Of a stretch of 64,000 nucleotides of DNA, positions 1-8,301 are shown piece by piece. Source of the stretch: Lachnospiraceae bacterium (lineage in GTDB: Bacteria; Bacillota; Clostridia; Lachnospirales; Lachnospiraceae); the NCBI GenBank assembly GCA_902363135.1, contig CABIZF010000009.1, positions 62,001 through 126,000 on the forward strand, given 5' to 3'. How positions within the stretch are numbered: position 1 is the stretch's first letter; each line of letters begins with the position of its first letter. The notes under the pieces were generated by a model. It did not search any database, had not been told where the DNA came from, and saw only the letters and a list, made by a program, of their open reading frames with translations. The position numbers and the translations under genes were made by a program.

Positions 1-13
1 TCCTGTAAATTAT

Positions 14-59
14 GATACACGAATTGCTTCGCATTTCATGCTCCCGCAATCCTCGTATC
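14..59. repeat. foldback repeat, copy 1 (minus-oriented)
   Basis: Outer arms GATAC (14-18) and GTATC (55-59) enclose further complementary stretches (ATTGC with GCAAT, GCAT with ATGC). Read on the minus strand, the core ATTGCGGGAGC...GCAATTCGT recurs on the + strand at about 37886-37924, so this is a dispersed hairpin rather than a chance palindrome. There is no T-run, so it is not a simple terminator. Confidence 0.45.
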
Positions 60-139
60 ATCAAATGGTATGATATATTATACCCCGCCTGCGATGCAAA
101 CGCAATCCGTTTTCATCTGCAAAACCTGTAAATTCCCTC

Positions 140-168
140 TTTTCAACTGCATAATCCTGTGTTATAGT
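140..168 (+). promoter_or_regulatory. candidate sigma-A promoter of degV
   Basis: TTTTCA (140-145) and TATAGT (163-168) are separated by 17 bp. The -10 is good and the -35 weak. It lies about 75 bp upstream of the degV start. Confidence 0.45.
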
Positions 169-242
169 ATATACAATGTAGTAATGAAAACCAGATTATA
201 AGATTTTTAAAACATGGATAAAACGTTTTCAGGAGGCAACAT

Positions 243-1082
243 ATGGAATATATTATTGTGATGGACAGCTGCGGGGAGCAGACAGCGGCGATGAAAGCAG
301 ATGAATGTGTCGTGCCGGCTCCGCTGACGCTGCAGGTAGACGACGAGCAGATTGTGGATGATGAGACCTTTGATCAGGCAGTGTTTTTGAAAAAGGTGGC
401 AGCGAGCCCGAATTGTCCGAAGTCCGCATGCCCGTCGCCGGATTATTACAGAGAGGCATTCTCACGCGCAGAAAAAAGGGCTTATGCGGTCACACTTTCT
501 GCCGAGCTCAGCGGCTCATACAACAGTGCGGCGCTTGCAAGGGATCTGATTCTGGAGGATCGCCCGGAGCTGCAGGTGCATATTTTCAATTCCCGTTCAG
601 CTTCGGTCGGTGAGACGCTGATCACGCAGAAGATCACAGAGTGTGAGGCGGCAGGGATGGATTTTGCAGAGGTGGTGGAGACGGTTGAAGCGTATATCAG
701 CAGTCAGAACACGTATTTTGTGCTGGAGTCCCTGGAGGCGCTTCGGAAAAACGGACGCCTGAGCAATCTGAAGGCATTTGTGGCGACTGCTCTGAAGATC
801 AAGCCGGTGATGGGAGCGACCGATGAGGGTACGATCATTCAGCTGGATCAGGCAAGAGGAATCAACCGCGCGCTCGCAAAGATGGTGGATTATGTTGTTG
901 AGAACGTAGAGGATCCGGAGACGAAGGTACTTGGTATTACCCACTGCAATTGTCCGGCTCGCGGTGAGATGGTGAAAAATGCGATTCTGGAGCGTATCAA
1001 GGTAAAGGATGTCATTTTGCTGGATACGGCAGGAGTTTCTTCTTTATATGCAAGTGACGGCGGCATTATCGTAGTGATTTGA
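243..1082 (+). CDS. DegV family fatty-acid-binding protein
   Basis: A 279-residue protein of the DegV/FakB family, two-lobed cytosolic proteins that bind a fatty acid. In Firmicutes the best-known members present exogenous fatty acids to the kinase FakA. Family signatures are visible: an early DSCGEQT segment, the central TLSAELSGSYNSA lipid-head motif near residues 83-95, and the long SLEALRKNGRLS segment near residues 165-176, followed by a KIKPVM stretch. Length is normal for the family. The ATG is preceded by AGGAGG at 231-236. It is monocistronic: a promoter-like sequence lies upstream and two hairpins follow. No fakA is nearby, so the lipid role comes from the family and not from context. 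Confidence 0.9.
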   Translation: MEYIIVMDSCGEQTAAMKADECVVPAPLTLQVDDEQIVDDETFDQAVFLKKVAASPNCPKSACPSPDYYREAFSRAEKRAYAVTLSAELSGSYNSAALARDLILEDRPELQVHIFNSRSASVGETLITQKITECEAAGMDFAEVVETVEAYISSQNTYFVLESLEALRKNGRLSNLKAFVATALKIKPVMGATDEGTIIQLDQARGINRALAKMVDYVVENVEDPETKVLGITHCNCPARGEMVKNAILERIKVKDVILLDTAGVSSLYASDGGIIVVI

Positions 1083-1114
1083 TACGGTTCCGCCGACGGA
1101 TATCCGCTTTACCA

Positions 1115-1143
1115 AAAGGCAGGAGCGTCATGCTCCTGCCTTT
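1115..1143 (+). terminator. hairpin after degV
   Basis: A perfect 12-bp stem (AAAGGCAGGAGC / GCTCCTGCCTTT) closes a GTCAT loop 33 bp after the degV stop. It lacks a T-run, so it may be an RNA 3'-end stabiliser upstream of the true terminator. Confidence 0.6.
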
Positions 1144-1157
1144 GATAGTTACTAAAT

Positions 1158-1206
1158 AAAAAAATCGCTGTACCTCTTGATTTTACAGAGGTTCGGCGAT
1201 TTTTTG
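1158..1206 (+). terminator. intrinsic terminator of degV
   Basis: The stem AAAAATCGC-ACCTCT / AGAGGT-CGGCGATTTTT runs into TTTTTT. The A-rich 5' arm means it can also work on the minus strand. Confidence 0.8.
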
Positions 1207-1470
1207 TGTCGTTTGCGTCTGGCGGCGCACGTTTCTAACGGGTTAAAGTCCCGAATCCACCCGGTAGTGGGAAGGATATAGCCGAAAGCAAGTAGGGTGT
1301 CCATCGTGAGATGGAATCTGAAGGAAGCTGGATGTGAGGAACATACTAACTCATGGGCAAATCTCTGGTCTGACGAACAGAAATCTTATATGAGGTTATG
1401 CATGAGGGTAAGGTTGCACGCCAAATCGAAGCCCAATAACTACACGGAACCGAGAAAGTAAAATATGGTT
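1205..1470 (+). mobile_element. group II intron remnant (domain I part, no RT)
   Basis: The stretch holds the characteristic 5' part of a bacterial group II intron: AACGGGTTAAAGTCCCGAATCC, then GTCCATCGTGAGATGGAATC and TGAAGGAAGCTGGA, each close to what I recall of domain I in clostridial introns. No reverse transcriptase/maturase ORF follows, and domain V and the 3' end are not seen before the riboswitch promoter at 1513. I read it as a 5' fragment left after deletion. The 3' limit is approximate. It marks the left edge of the AT-rich transport island. Confidence 0.7.
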
Positions 1471-1512
1471 GTCAATAAACAAGAATGAGGAGAATTTTTT
1501 TTATAAATAGTA

Positions 1513-1541
1513 TTGACAGTTGTTTTATGAACCGTTATATT
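1513..1541 (+). promoter_or_regulatory. sigma-A promoter of the riboswitch operon
   Basis: TTGACA (1513-1518), a 17-bp spacer and TATATT (1536-1541). It lies about 20 bp upstream of the riboswitch P1 helix, so the aptamer sits at the 5' end of the transcript. Confidence 0.85.
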
Positions 1542-1559
1542 AAAAATAATCAGATATTT

Positions 1560-1720
1560 GATGTATGTTCTTGTCGAAAGCAAGATGAAAAGGGAAACCG
1601 GTGTAAGTCCGGTACGGTCCCGCCACTGTAAGAGGGAGTCGGTTATCATAATGTCACTGTAGAAATTGTGGGAAGACGATAACAGATGCAGAACTCAAGT
1701 CAGGAGACCTGCATACATTA
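1560..1720 (+). promoter_or_regulatory. cobalamin (B12) riboswitch aptamer
   Basis: Contains the conserved AdoCbl-type pieces in order: GGGAAACCGGTG, AAGTCCGGTACGGTCCCGCCACTG, then GGAAGACG and the B12 box AAGTCAGGAGACCTGC. The outer P1 helix is visible as ATGTATG (1561-1567) pairing with CATACAT (1712-1718). Known family behaviour is that corrinoid binding shuts off the downstream genes. Here the aptamer is on the coding strand of the transport operon with a terminator just after it. Confidence 0.95.
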
Positions 1721-1776
1721 GGGAATTGGTTACTTCTTACGGTGTATAAGAGAACAATATAGTATGTTTCACAGCG

Positions 1777-1804
1777 CACCCTAAAGCAAAAAGGGTGTTT
1801 TTTT
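1777..1804 (+). terminator. riboswitch expression-platform terminator
   Basis: CACCCT (1777-1782) pairs with AGGGTG (1792-1797) and is followed by seven T. Its place between the aptamer and the first gene suggests that cobalamin binding favours termination before the operon. Confidence 0.8.
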
Positions 1805-1884
1805 ATTTATTCATATGATATTGCATTTTTATTACGCGTCAGGAAGAAAAAGTGGAAATATTTTATAATAGGAGGCAGTATGAT

Positions 1885-3081
1885 ATGAAAAAATGGTTAA
1901 TTATGATAGCTGGAGTGATAATGCTTATTTTTATTAGTGTTCCGGTTCTGGCTTCAGACACTTTAGAAACAGCAAACACAGTGATCGGTGTTTCTGTGTA
2001 TAATCTTAACGATGCAGAAGTAAGAGCATTTCGAAATTATCTGGAAAACTACATTGGCATCACGTTTAATGTAGATTTTGTCTATTCAACAGGAATCCTC
2101 AGTGCAGAAGATGAAATTGCATTTATAGAAGAATTGCATGAAAAGGGAGTAAAGGGAATCATTTCGTTCCTTTCTACTGATCTGGAACAGGTACTTCCGG
2201 TTTGTGAAGAATATGGGATGTACTATGTCCGTGGTTCAGGAACCATCAGCAACGAAATGTTTGAAAAAGTAAAAAATAATCCATATTTTTTGGGAGTGAT
2301 TGGTCCATCAGCAGAAGAAGAACAGAAAGCAGCAGAAGATATGGCACAGTACTTTGCTTCAGAAGATACCGAAAGGAAAAATCAGTATATCATTACCAGT
2401 GGCGGTGCCGGAGTAAATAATGAAATGCACAGGCTGAGAACTGCAGGTATTTTGAATCAGCTTCAGAAAAGCTATGATTTGTCTTATGAAAAACCGGTAG
2501 AAGAACTGGTACTGGCAACAGATACAGAAAAAATCGAAACAGGAACAGATATACAGATTACCATTGTTCCGGGCTATCCAAGTGTAGAGAATTTGAATGA
2601 AAATCTGCGAAAAGTCCTGGATGACGGAGAAAACAATGTCATTCTCAGCGTACTGAGTGTGAATAGCTTAATGGATGCCATAAGTGCATGTGAACAGGAG
2701 AAAAAAGAAGACATTCAGGTGGGAGCCATTGACTGTTTTACAGAGGAGAACTATGGACTGTTTCACACAAAAGGATATGACAGCAAAGAAAAACTGGATT
2801 ACCTGGTTGGTAAATACGGAGCAATCGTGGCACCTGCTTTTGTAGCTATGGAAAATGCTTATGAGGGATATGCCGGGGATTATCGGGAAAATGGCAGTGC
2901 TTTTCAACTGCAGCAATTCTTCTGGACAGCAACATCTCCGAAAGAGTTTGACAGCCAGTATGCGTTGTCTATAGGTATGTATGATAATACATATAGTGTC
3001 CAGAGCATGATGAAGGTTATGAAGGCTTATGAACCATCAGCAGACTTTGACTCATTTAAAGAGTTTACAGAAAAATTATGA
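1885..3081 (+). CDS. secreted type-1 periplasmic-binding-like protein
   Basis: First gene after the B12 riboswitch, 398 residues. An N-terminal KK and a hydrophobic stretch (about residues 4-22) end in VLA-SD, a signal-peptidase-I type signal with no lipobox cysteine. The mature part looks like a two-lobed type 1 periplasmic-binding protein (sugar/BMP-like: IGVSVYNLND at the start, the GVKGIISFLS strand, the IITSGGAG segment). The ligand is unknown. The start is the ATG with AGGAGG at 1870-1875; an earlier in-frame ATG at 1852 has no such site. It does not resemble the type 2 binding protein encoded next, so the operon has two unrelated binding proteins. Family assignment is moderate, function inferred only from the operon. 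Confidence 0.7.
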   Translation: MKKWLIMIAGVIMLIFISVPVLASDTLETANTVIGVSVYNLNDAEVRAFRNYLENYIGITFNVDFVYSTGILSAEDEIAFIEELHEKGVKGIISFLSTDLEQVLPVCEEYGMYYVRGSGTISNEMFEKVKNNPYFLGVIGPSAEEEQKAAEDMAQYFASEDTERKNQYIITSGGAGVNNEMHRLRTAGILNQLQKSYDLSYEKPVEELVLATDTEKIETGTDIQITIVPGYPSVENLNENLRKVLDDGENNVILSVLSVNSLMDAISACEQEKKEDIQVGAIDCFTEENYGLFHTKGYDSKEKLDYLVGKYGAIVAPAFVAMENAYEGYAGDYRENGSAFQLQQFFWTATSPKEFDSQYALSIGMYDNTYSVQSMMKVMKAYEPSADFDSFKEFTEKL

Positions 3082-3190
3082 AATAGATAAATCAATTCCA
3101 TATGAATTAGTATGAAAAGATAGAGATGTGAAAACATCGATATCATCATAATAATGCAACAAAAAAATAAGAATAATAAGGAGAAAGAAA

Positions 3191-4750
3191 ATGAAAAACA
3201 AAAAAAGAGAAGCCATGATGATTGCAGCAGCAACCGCAGCACTGCTGTCTATGGGAATTACCGCAAATGCAGAAGATAAGGTATTGAACTTTGGATGTGC
3301 CATGTATACAGACGGTGTAGTAAACAGTGCCATGGATGAAAATGCTGGATGGAATGCCATGAGATACGGAATTGCGGAAGCCCTGTTCAAATTTGATGAC
3401 AATATGGAAGTAACACCATGGCTGGCAGAAAGTTACGAAGTAAATGATGAACATACAGAGTGGACGATTAAGCTGAAAGATGGTATCAAGTTTTCTGACG
3501 GCTGTGATCTGACTCCATCCAAAGTGAAAGCATACTTTGATCATATGAAAGAAGTAGGACCATCCGGATCAGCAAAACCAGAAAAATATCTGGAATTTGA
3601 AGCAGAAGTAACAGCTGATGATGAAGCAAATACTATTTTCATTAAAACAAGTAAACCATATGCGAATCTGATGGGTCAGCTTTGCCATCCGACCATGGGA
3701 ATCACAGATGTAGAGCATATTGAGAACTTTGATAATGGAATTATCGGTACCGGTCCATATAAAATTGAAAAGTTCAATGGAGTAGGTGTTGGATACGAGC
3801 TGGCAGCTAATGAATATTATCGTGAAGATGTACCATATGACAAAGTAAATCTGATGTTTATGGGAGACAACTCCGCAAAGGCAATGGCACTTCAGAGTGG
3901 ACAGGTAGACCTGGTGGAAAATATTACGAACGTAGCAGATATTCAGAGCTTTGAGGAAAGTGATGCTTATACCGTAGATATTGCATCTGGTGTACGCTGC
4001 GGATTTTCATGGATGAACTTTAACGGAGTGCTGGGAAATAAAACACTGCGTCAGGCAATTCTGATGGCAATTGATAATGATACGATTTGTAATTCCAAAA
4101 CAATTGGAGGACTTTATACTCCAGGTTTCTCAGTTTTGCCATCTACACTGAACTATGGTTATGATGAACTGGTAAATCCATATACCTATGATCCGGAAAA
4201 GGCAAAACAGATCCTGGATGAAGCAGGGATTGTGGATACAGACGGAGATGGAATTCGCGAACTGGATGGTCAGAACATCAATCTGAGATATATTTCTTAT
4301 GAAAACCGTCTGCTGAATGATTTCTCAGATGCTCATGCACAGTATCTGGCAGAAATTGGTATCGGTGTGGTTCCAGAATACGGCAGCTCTGATGATCAGT
4401 GGAGCAAACTGGCAGCTCTGGATTATGATTTCAATAATAATAACTGGATTACAGTTGGTACCGGAGATCCTCTGGCTTATATGGCAAACTGGGCAACGGA
4501 TACATCCTACTGTGCATACTCAAATCCGGAATATGATGAATTATATAAGGAATTACAAAGCGAAATGGATCCGGAAAAGAGAAAAGATATCATCTTCCAG
4601 ATGCAGCAGATTCTGATTGATGATGCAGCTGTTTTGATTGACGGATACTATAACTCATCTATGATTTATAACAATGCAAAAGTCGGATCTGCACATATCC
4701 ACACAGCAGATTACTATTGGCTGTCCACAGAAATTGTACCGGCTGAATAA
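3191..4750 (+). CDS. extracellular solute-binding protein, family 5 (Nik/Dpp/Opp type)
   Basis: A 519-residue SBP_bac_5 (nickel/dipeptide/oligopeptide) binding protein. Visible hallmarks: the early ALFKFDDNMEVTPWLAESYE block (around residues 66-85), KLKDGIKFSDGCDLT near 97-111, GIIGTGPYKIEKF near 184-196, and LRQAILMAIDND near 292-303. It supplies ligand to the permeases and ATPases that follow. The signal sequence ends in an AxA site (ANA-EDK) and lacks a lipobox cysteine, unusual for a monoderm binding protein. The ligand could be a peptide, a metal chelate or a corrinoid fragment; sequence alone does not tell. RBS AAGGAG at 3179-3184. A 109-bp gap separates it from the first binding protein. 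Confidence 0.88.
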   Translation: MKNKKREAMMIAAATAALLSMGITANAEDKVLNFGCAMYTDGVVNSAMDENAGWNAMRYGIAEALFKFDDNMEVTPWLAESYEVNDEHTEWTIKLKDGIKFSDGCDLTPSKVKAYFDHMKEVGPSGSAKPEKYLEFEAEVTADDEANTIFIKTSKPYANLMGQLCHPTMGITDVEHIENFDNGIIGTGPYKIEKFNGVGVGYELAANEYYREDVPYDKVNLMFMGDNSAKAMALQSGQVDLVENITNVADIQSFEESDAYTVDIASGVRCGFSWMNFNGVLGNKTLRQAILMAIDNDTICNSKTIGGLYTPGFSVLPSTLNYGYDELVNPYTYDPEKAKQILDEAGIVDTDGDGIRELDGQNINLRYISYENRLLNDFSDAHAQYLAEIGIGVVPEYGSSDDQWSKLAALDYDFNNNNWITVGTGDPLAYMANWATDTSYCAYSNPEYDELYKELQSEMDPEKRKDIIFQMQQILIDDAAVLIDGYYNSSMIYNNAKVGSAHIHTADYYWLSTEIVPAE

Positions 4751-4776
4751 GAGTAAAGCAAAAAGGAGTGTTCGTT

Positions 4777-5715
4777 TTGAGCAAAAAACAAATAGTAAAA
4801 CGTCTTTTGCAGATTGTAATTGTATTGCTGGGAATCAGCTTTATTACATTTGCATTGACGTTCATGTCTCCGGGCGATCCTGTTCGTAACATGTATACAG
4901 CAACCGGTGTGATGCCATCTGAAGAGATGATTCAGGAGACAAGAGAGGAAATGGGATTAAATGATCCATTTTTGCAGCAGTATACCAGATGGCTTGGAAA
5001 TTGCCTGAAAGGGGATTTTGGAAAATCCTACAGTCTGAACAGACCGGTAACAGAACTGCTGGCTGAAAGACTCTGGCCAACCCTGAAACTGACGTTGATG
5101 TCGATGGTGATGATGTTGATTTTATCTGTGCCGCTGGGAATGTTATCTGCACTCTATAAAGATAAATGGATTGATTATCTTGTTCGTGGAATTACGTTTC
5201 TGGGGTGTGCTATGCCAAACTTTTGGGTAGGCTTATTATTGATTCTGGCATTTTGTGTATACATCCATGCATTTCCGGTAATCAGTTCAGCAGGAGATTT
5301 TAAGAGTTTATTTCTTCCGGCACTGACACTGGCGATTGCAATGTCATCCAAGTATACCAGACAGGTACGAACAGCAGTACTGGATGAATTAAGCCAGGAT
5401 TATGTCATCGGTGCAGAAGCCAGAGGTGTAAAAAGATCTAAAATTATCTGGCAGAATGTTTTCCCGAACTCCTTACTTCCGCTGATTACGATGTTTGGTC
5501 TTTCCATTGGTTCCCTCTTAGGGGGAACCAGTGTGGTAGAAGTCATCTTTTCCTATCCGGGACTTGGTAATTTGGCAGTTTCTGCAATTACATCCAGTGA
5601 TTACAATCTGATTCAGGGATATGTATTATGGCTGGCACTGATCTATATGGTAATTAACCTGATTGTAGATGCGTCTTATGTTTACATTGATCCTCGTATG
5701 CGTTTAAAGGAGTAG
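4777..5715 (+). CDS. ABC permease, NikB/DppB type
   Basis: A binding-protein-dependent transport inner-membrane component, 312 residues from the TTG at 4777. I chose TTG because AAGGAG (4763-4768) lies 8 bp before it; the in-frame GTG at 4768 overlaps that site. About six membrane segments are visible. The conserved cytoplasmic EAA loop is EARGVKRSKIIWQNVFPNSL near residues 212-231, typical of the B subunit, and the N-terminal TFMSPGDPVRNMY segment is also family-typical. It forms the channel with the next gene, which starts 6 bp after this stop. Confidence 0.93.
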   Translation: MSKKQIVKRLLQIVIVLLGISFITFALTFMSPGDPVRNMYTATGVMPSEEMIQETREEMGLNDPFLQQYTRWLGNCLKGDFGKSYSLNRPVTELLAERLWPTLKLTLMSMVMMLILSVPLGMLSALYKDKWIDYLVRGITFLGCAMPNFWVGLLLILAFCVYIHAFPVISSAGDFKSLFLPALTLAIAMSSKYTRQVRTAVLDELSQDYVIGAEARGVKRSKIIWQNVFPNSLLPLITMFGLSIGSLLGGTSVVEVIFSYPGLGNLAVSAITSSDYNLIQGYVLWLALIYMVINLIVDASYVYIDPRMRLKE

Positions 5716-5721
5716 AGAACT

Positions 5722-6546
5722 ATGAAGAAAAACAGATTTTTACAGAATAAAACGTTTGTCGTGTTTTCTATTCTTGCACTGCTTATTATTCTGGCAGCAA
5801 TATTTGCCCCTGTTGTAACAGGTGGTGTGGATCCGCTGAAAGGATCCCTGGTAGACGCATTGCTTCCTCCGAGTAAAGAGCATATTTTTGGAACAGATAA
5901 GATGGGGCGCGACATTTTTACAAGAGTGATTTATGGTGCACGTGCATCTTTGACAGCCACATTTGGTGTGGTTGCGTTAATTTTTCTGGTTGGAACAGTA
6001 ACCGGTGTTATTTCCGGCTATTTTGGAGGAATCGTGGATGCAGTGATTATGCGAATTGCAGATATGATGCTTGCTTTCCCTGGACTGGTACTTGCCCTCG
6101 CAGTTGCCGGTATTATGGGAGCCAGTATTAAAAATGCGATTATTGCAATTGTAGTAGTGAGCTGGACCAAATACGCCCGTCTGGCACGAAGTCTGGTTCT
6201 GAAAATCCGTGACCGTGATTATGTGTCTGCAGCGATAGTTACCGGTTCGAAGACCCCATATATGTTGCTTCGCTACATGCTTCCGAATGCATTGCCAACT
6301 TTGATTATTACAGCAGCGACAGATGTGGGATCTATGATGCTGGAGCTGGCAGCAATGTCCTTTCTGGGATTTGGTGCGAAGCCTCCTGCACCGGAATGGG
6401 GCTATATGCTGAATGAGGGAAGAGCCTGTATGCAGTCAGCACCATGGCTGATGATCTTTCCGGGACTTGCAATTTTTATCGTCGTTGTTGTATTCAATAT
6501 GCTTGGAGATTCCATCAGGGATATCTTGGATCCAAAGAGTGAATAG
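5722..6546 (+). CDS. ABC permease, NikC/DppC type
   Basis: The second channel subunit, 274 residues. It has an N-terminal membrane anchor, the HIFGTDKMGRDIFTRVIYGAR block near residues 53-73 that marks the C-type subunit, about five further membrane segments, and an EAA-like loop around AAIVTGSKTPYMLLRYMLPN. RBS AAAGGAG overlaps the previous stop. It pairs with the upstream permease and the two downstream ATPases to form a complete importer. Confidence 0.93.
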   Translation: MKKNRFLQNKTFVVFSILALLIILAAIFAPVVTGGVDPLKGSLVDALLPPSKEHIFGTDKMGRDIFTRVIYGARASLTATFGVVALIFLVGTVTGVISGYFGGIVDAVIMRIADMMLAFPGLVLALAVAGIMGASIKNAIIAIVVVSWTKYARLARSLVLKIRDRDYVSAAIVTGSKTPYMLLRYMLPNALPTLIITAATDVGSMMLELAAMSFLGFGAKPPAPEWGYMLNEGRACMQSAPWLMIFPGLAIFIVVVVFNMLGDSIRDILDPKSE

Positions 6547-6557
6547 GAGGTAGAACG

Positions 6558-7340
6558 ATGCTTGAATTAAAAGATGTGACCATCTCCTATAAAAACGTCC
6601 CGACGGTTCAACATTTTAATATGAGTATGAAACAGGGACAGATTATTTCATTGGTAGGAGAATCAGGAAGCGGAAAAACTACGGTGATCCGCGCAATTTT
6701 GGGATTACTCCCTGGTGGCGGAAAGGTAACAGCAGGACAGATCACATTAGAGGGAGAGAATCTTCTGACTTACAATTCTGAAAAATGGAGAAAACTGCGT
6801 GGTACAGATATTTCCATGATTTTTCAGGATAGTGGGGCCATGATGAACCCTACGAAAAAGATTGGAAGTGTATTTACAGAATACATTCTGACACATGAAA
6901 AGATTTCCAAAAAGGAAGCATGGAACAAAGGAATTATGATGCTGGAGCGTATGAGACTTCCGGCAGCAGATAATATTATGAATTCTTATCCGTTTCAGTT
7001 GTCGGGCGGTATGAGACAACGTGTTGGAATTGCCATAGGTATGACTTATCAGCCAAAACTGTTACTGGCAGATGAACCGACTTCGGCACTGGATGTGACG
7101 ACGCAGGCTCAGATTGTGCGTCAGATGATGCGGCTGAGAGATGATTACAATACCAGTATTATTGTAGTGACGCATAATCTTGGTGTGGCTGCATACATGT
7201 CGGATTATGTTATTGTTATGAAACAGGGAATAATAGAAGATCAGGGAACAAGAGAGTATATTCTGAAGGAATCCCAAAACGAATATACCAGAAAGCTTCT
7301 GGATGCTGTTCCGTCTCTTGGAGGTGAACGTTATGTCTGA
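6558..7340 (+). CDS. ABC importer ATPase, NikD/DppD type
   Basis: First of two ATPases, 260 residues. Walker A GESGSGKTT near residues 35-43, Q-loop MIFQDSGAMMNP, signature LSGGMRQR, Walker B LLLADEPTSALD and the switch histidine in VVTHN are all present. It is shorter than typical DppD (about 325) because the C-terminal oligopeptide-transport domain with its cysteine cluster is missing; only the partner ATPase has it. RBS AGGAGG. Its end overlaps the start of the next gene by 8 bp, consistent with coupled translation. Confidence 0.93.
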   Translation: MLELKDVTISYKNVPTVQHFNMSMKQGQIISLVGESGSGKTTVIRAILGLLPGGGKVTAGQITLEGENLLTYNSEKWRKLRGTDISMIFQDSGAMMNPTKKIGSVFTEYILTHEKISKKEAWNKGIMMLERMRLPAADNIMNSYPFQLSGGMRQRVGIAIGMTYQPKLLLADEPTSALDVTTQAQIVRQMMRLRDDYNTSIIVVTHNLGVAAYMSDYVIVMKQGIIEDQGTREYILKESQNEYTRKLLDAVPSLGGERYV

Positions 7341-8301
7341 AAAAAGAGAAGTAATATTGGAAGCAAAGCATATAACCAGAAAATTTCCGGCTTCCCATGG
7401 AAGGACGCTGCTGGCAAATGATGATATCAATCTGAAAATGTATAAAGGAGAAACGCTTGGTCTTGTGGGAGAATCCGGATGTGGAAAAAGTACTTTTATG
7501 AGATTTCTGGTTTCTTTAGATAAGCCGTCGAAAGGAGAAATTCTTTATCGCGGCACAGATATTACAAAGTTACATGGAGAGGAACTTCGTCAGAGTCGCC
7601 AGAATATACAGATGGTATTTCAGGATCCTGCGTTATCATTTAATCCAAAGATGATCATCCGGGATATTGTATGTGAACCATTGATGAACTTTAAGAGAAT
7701 CAAAAAATCTGAAAAAGATGCAGTGTGCAGAAAGCTTCTGGAAATGGTAGAACTTCCGGGAGATTTTGCAGATCGATATCCTCATAATATGAGTGGAGGA
7801 CAAAGACAGCGTGTTGCCATTGCAAGAGCGCTGGCTCTGGAACCTGAAATTGTGGTACTGGATGAAGCAACATCTGCACTGGATGTATCTGTTCAGAAGA
7901 CAGTCATTGAACTGATCGCCAAACTTCAGAGAGAAAAGAATATTACGTTTGGATTTATTTGCCATGACATTGCACTGGTTCAGCAGGTTGCACATCAGAT
8001 CGCAGTCATGTATCTGGGAAATCTGGTAGAAACACTTCCGGGTGCAGAATTATCTTCCAAAGCCATGCATCCCTATACAAAAGCATTAATGGGAGCGGTA
8101 TTTGATATTCATATGGATTTTTCAAAACCAATTGAAAGCATCGAAAGTGAAGCACCAAGTCCGCTGGATTTGCCGAAAGGATGTCCATTCCAGGGAAGAT
8201 GCGAACAATGTATGGATATCTGTAAAAAGGAAAAACCTCAGATGACAGAAGTAGAGCCGGGACACCAGGTAGCCTGTCATCTCTATGGCGGAAAGAAGTA
8301 A
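7333..8301 (+). CDS. ABC importer ATPase, NikE/DppF type
   Basis: Second ATPase, 322 residues from the ATG at 7333 with GGAGGTG at 7320-7326. Walker A GESGCGKST, signature MSGGQRQR, Walker B VVLDEATSALD and the switch H in FICHD are intact. The C-terminal oligopeptide-transporter domain is present, with the cysteine spacing C-x5-C-x2-C-x3-C (CPFQGRCEQCMDIC near residues 287-300); in related Dpp ATPases such cysteines bind a metal or an iron-sulfur cluster. Stop and next start overlap by one base (TAATG). Confidence 0.93.
   Translation: MSEKREVILEAKHITRKFPASHGRTLLANDDINLKMYKGETLGLVGESGCGKSTFMRFLVSLDKPSKGEILYRGTDITKLHGEELRQSRQNIQMVFQDPALSFNPKMIIRDIVCEPLMNFKRIKKSEKDAVCRKLLEMVELPGDFADRYPHNMSGGQRQRVAIARALALEPEIVVLDEATSALDVSVQKTVIELIAKLQREKNITFGFICHDIALVQQVAHQIAVMYLGNLVETLPGAELSSKAMHPYTKALMGAVFDIHMDFSKPIESIESEAPSPLDLPKGCPFQGRCEQCMDICKKEKPQMTEVEPGHQVACHLYGGKK

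Noticed and set aside
1440..1649. A 69-codon open frame on the minus strand
   Set aside because: It lies over the promoter and cobalamin aptamer on the opposite strand, without a ribosome site.
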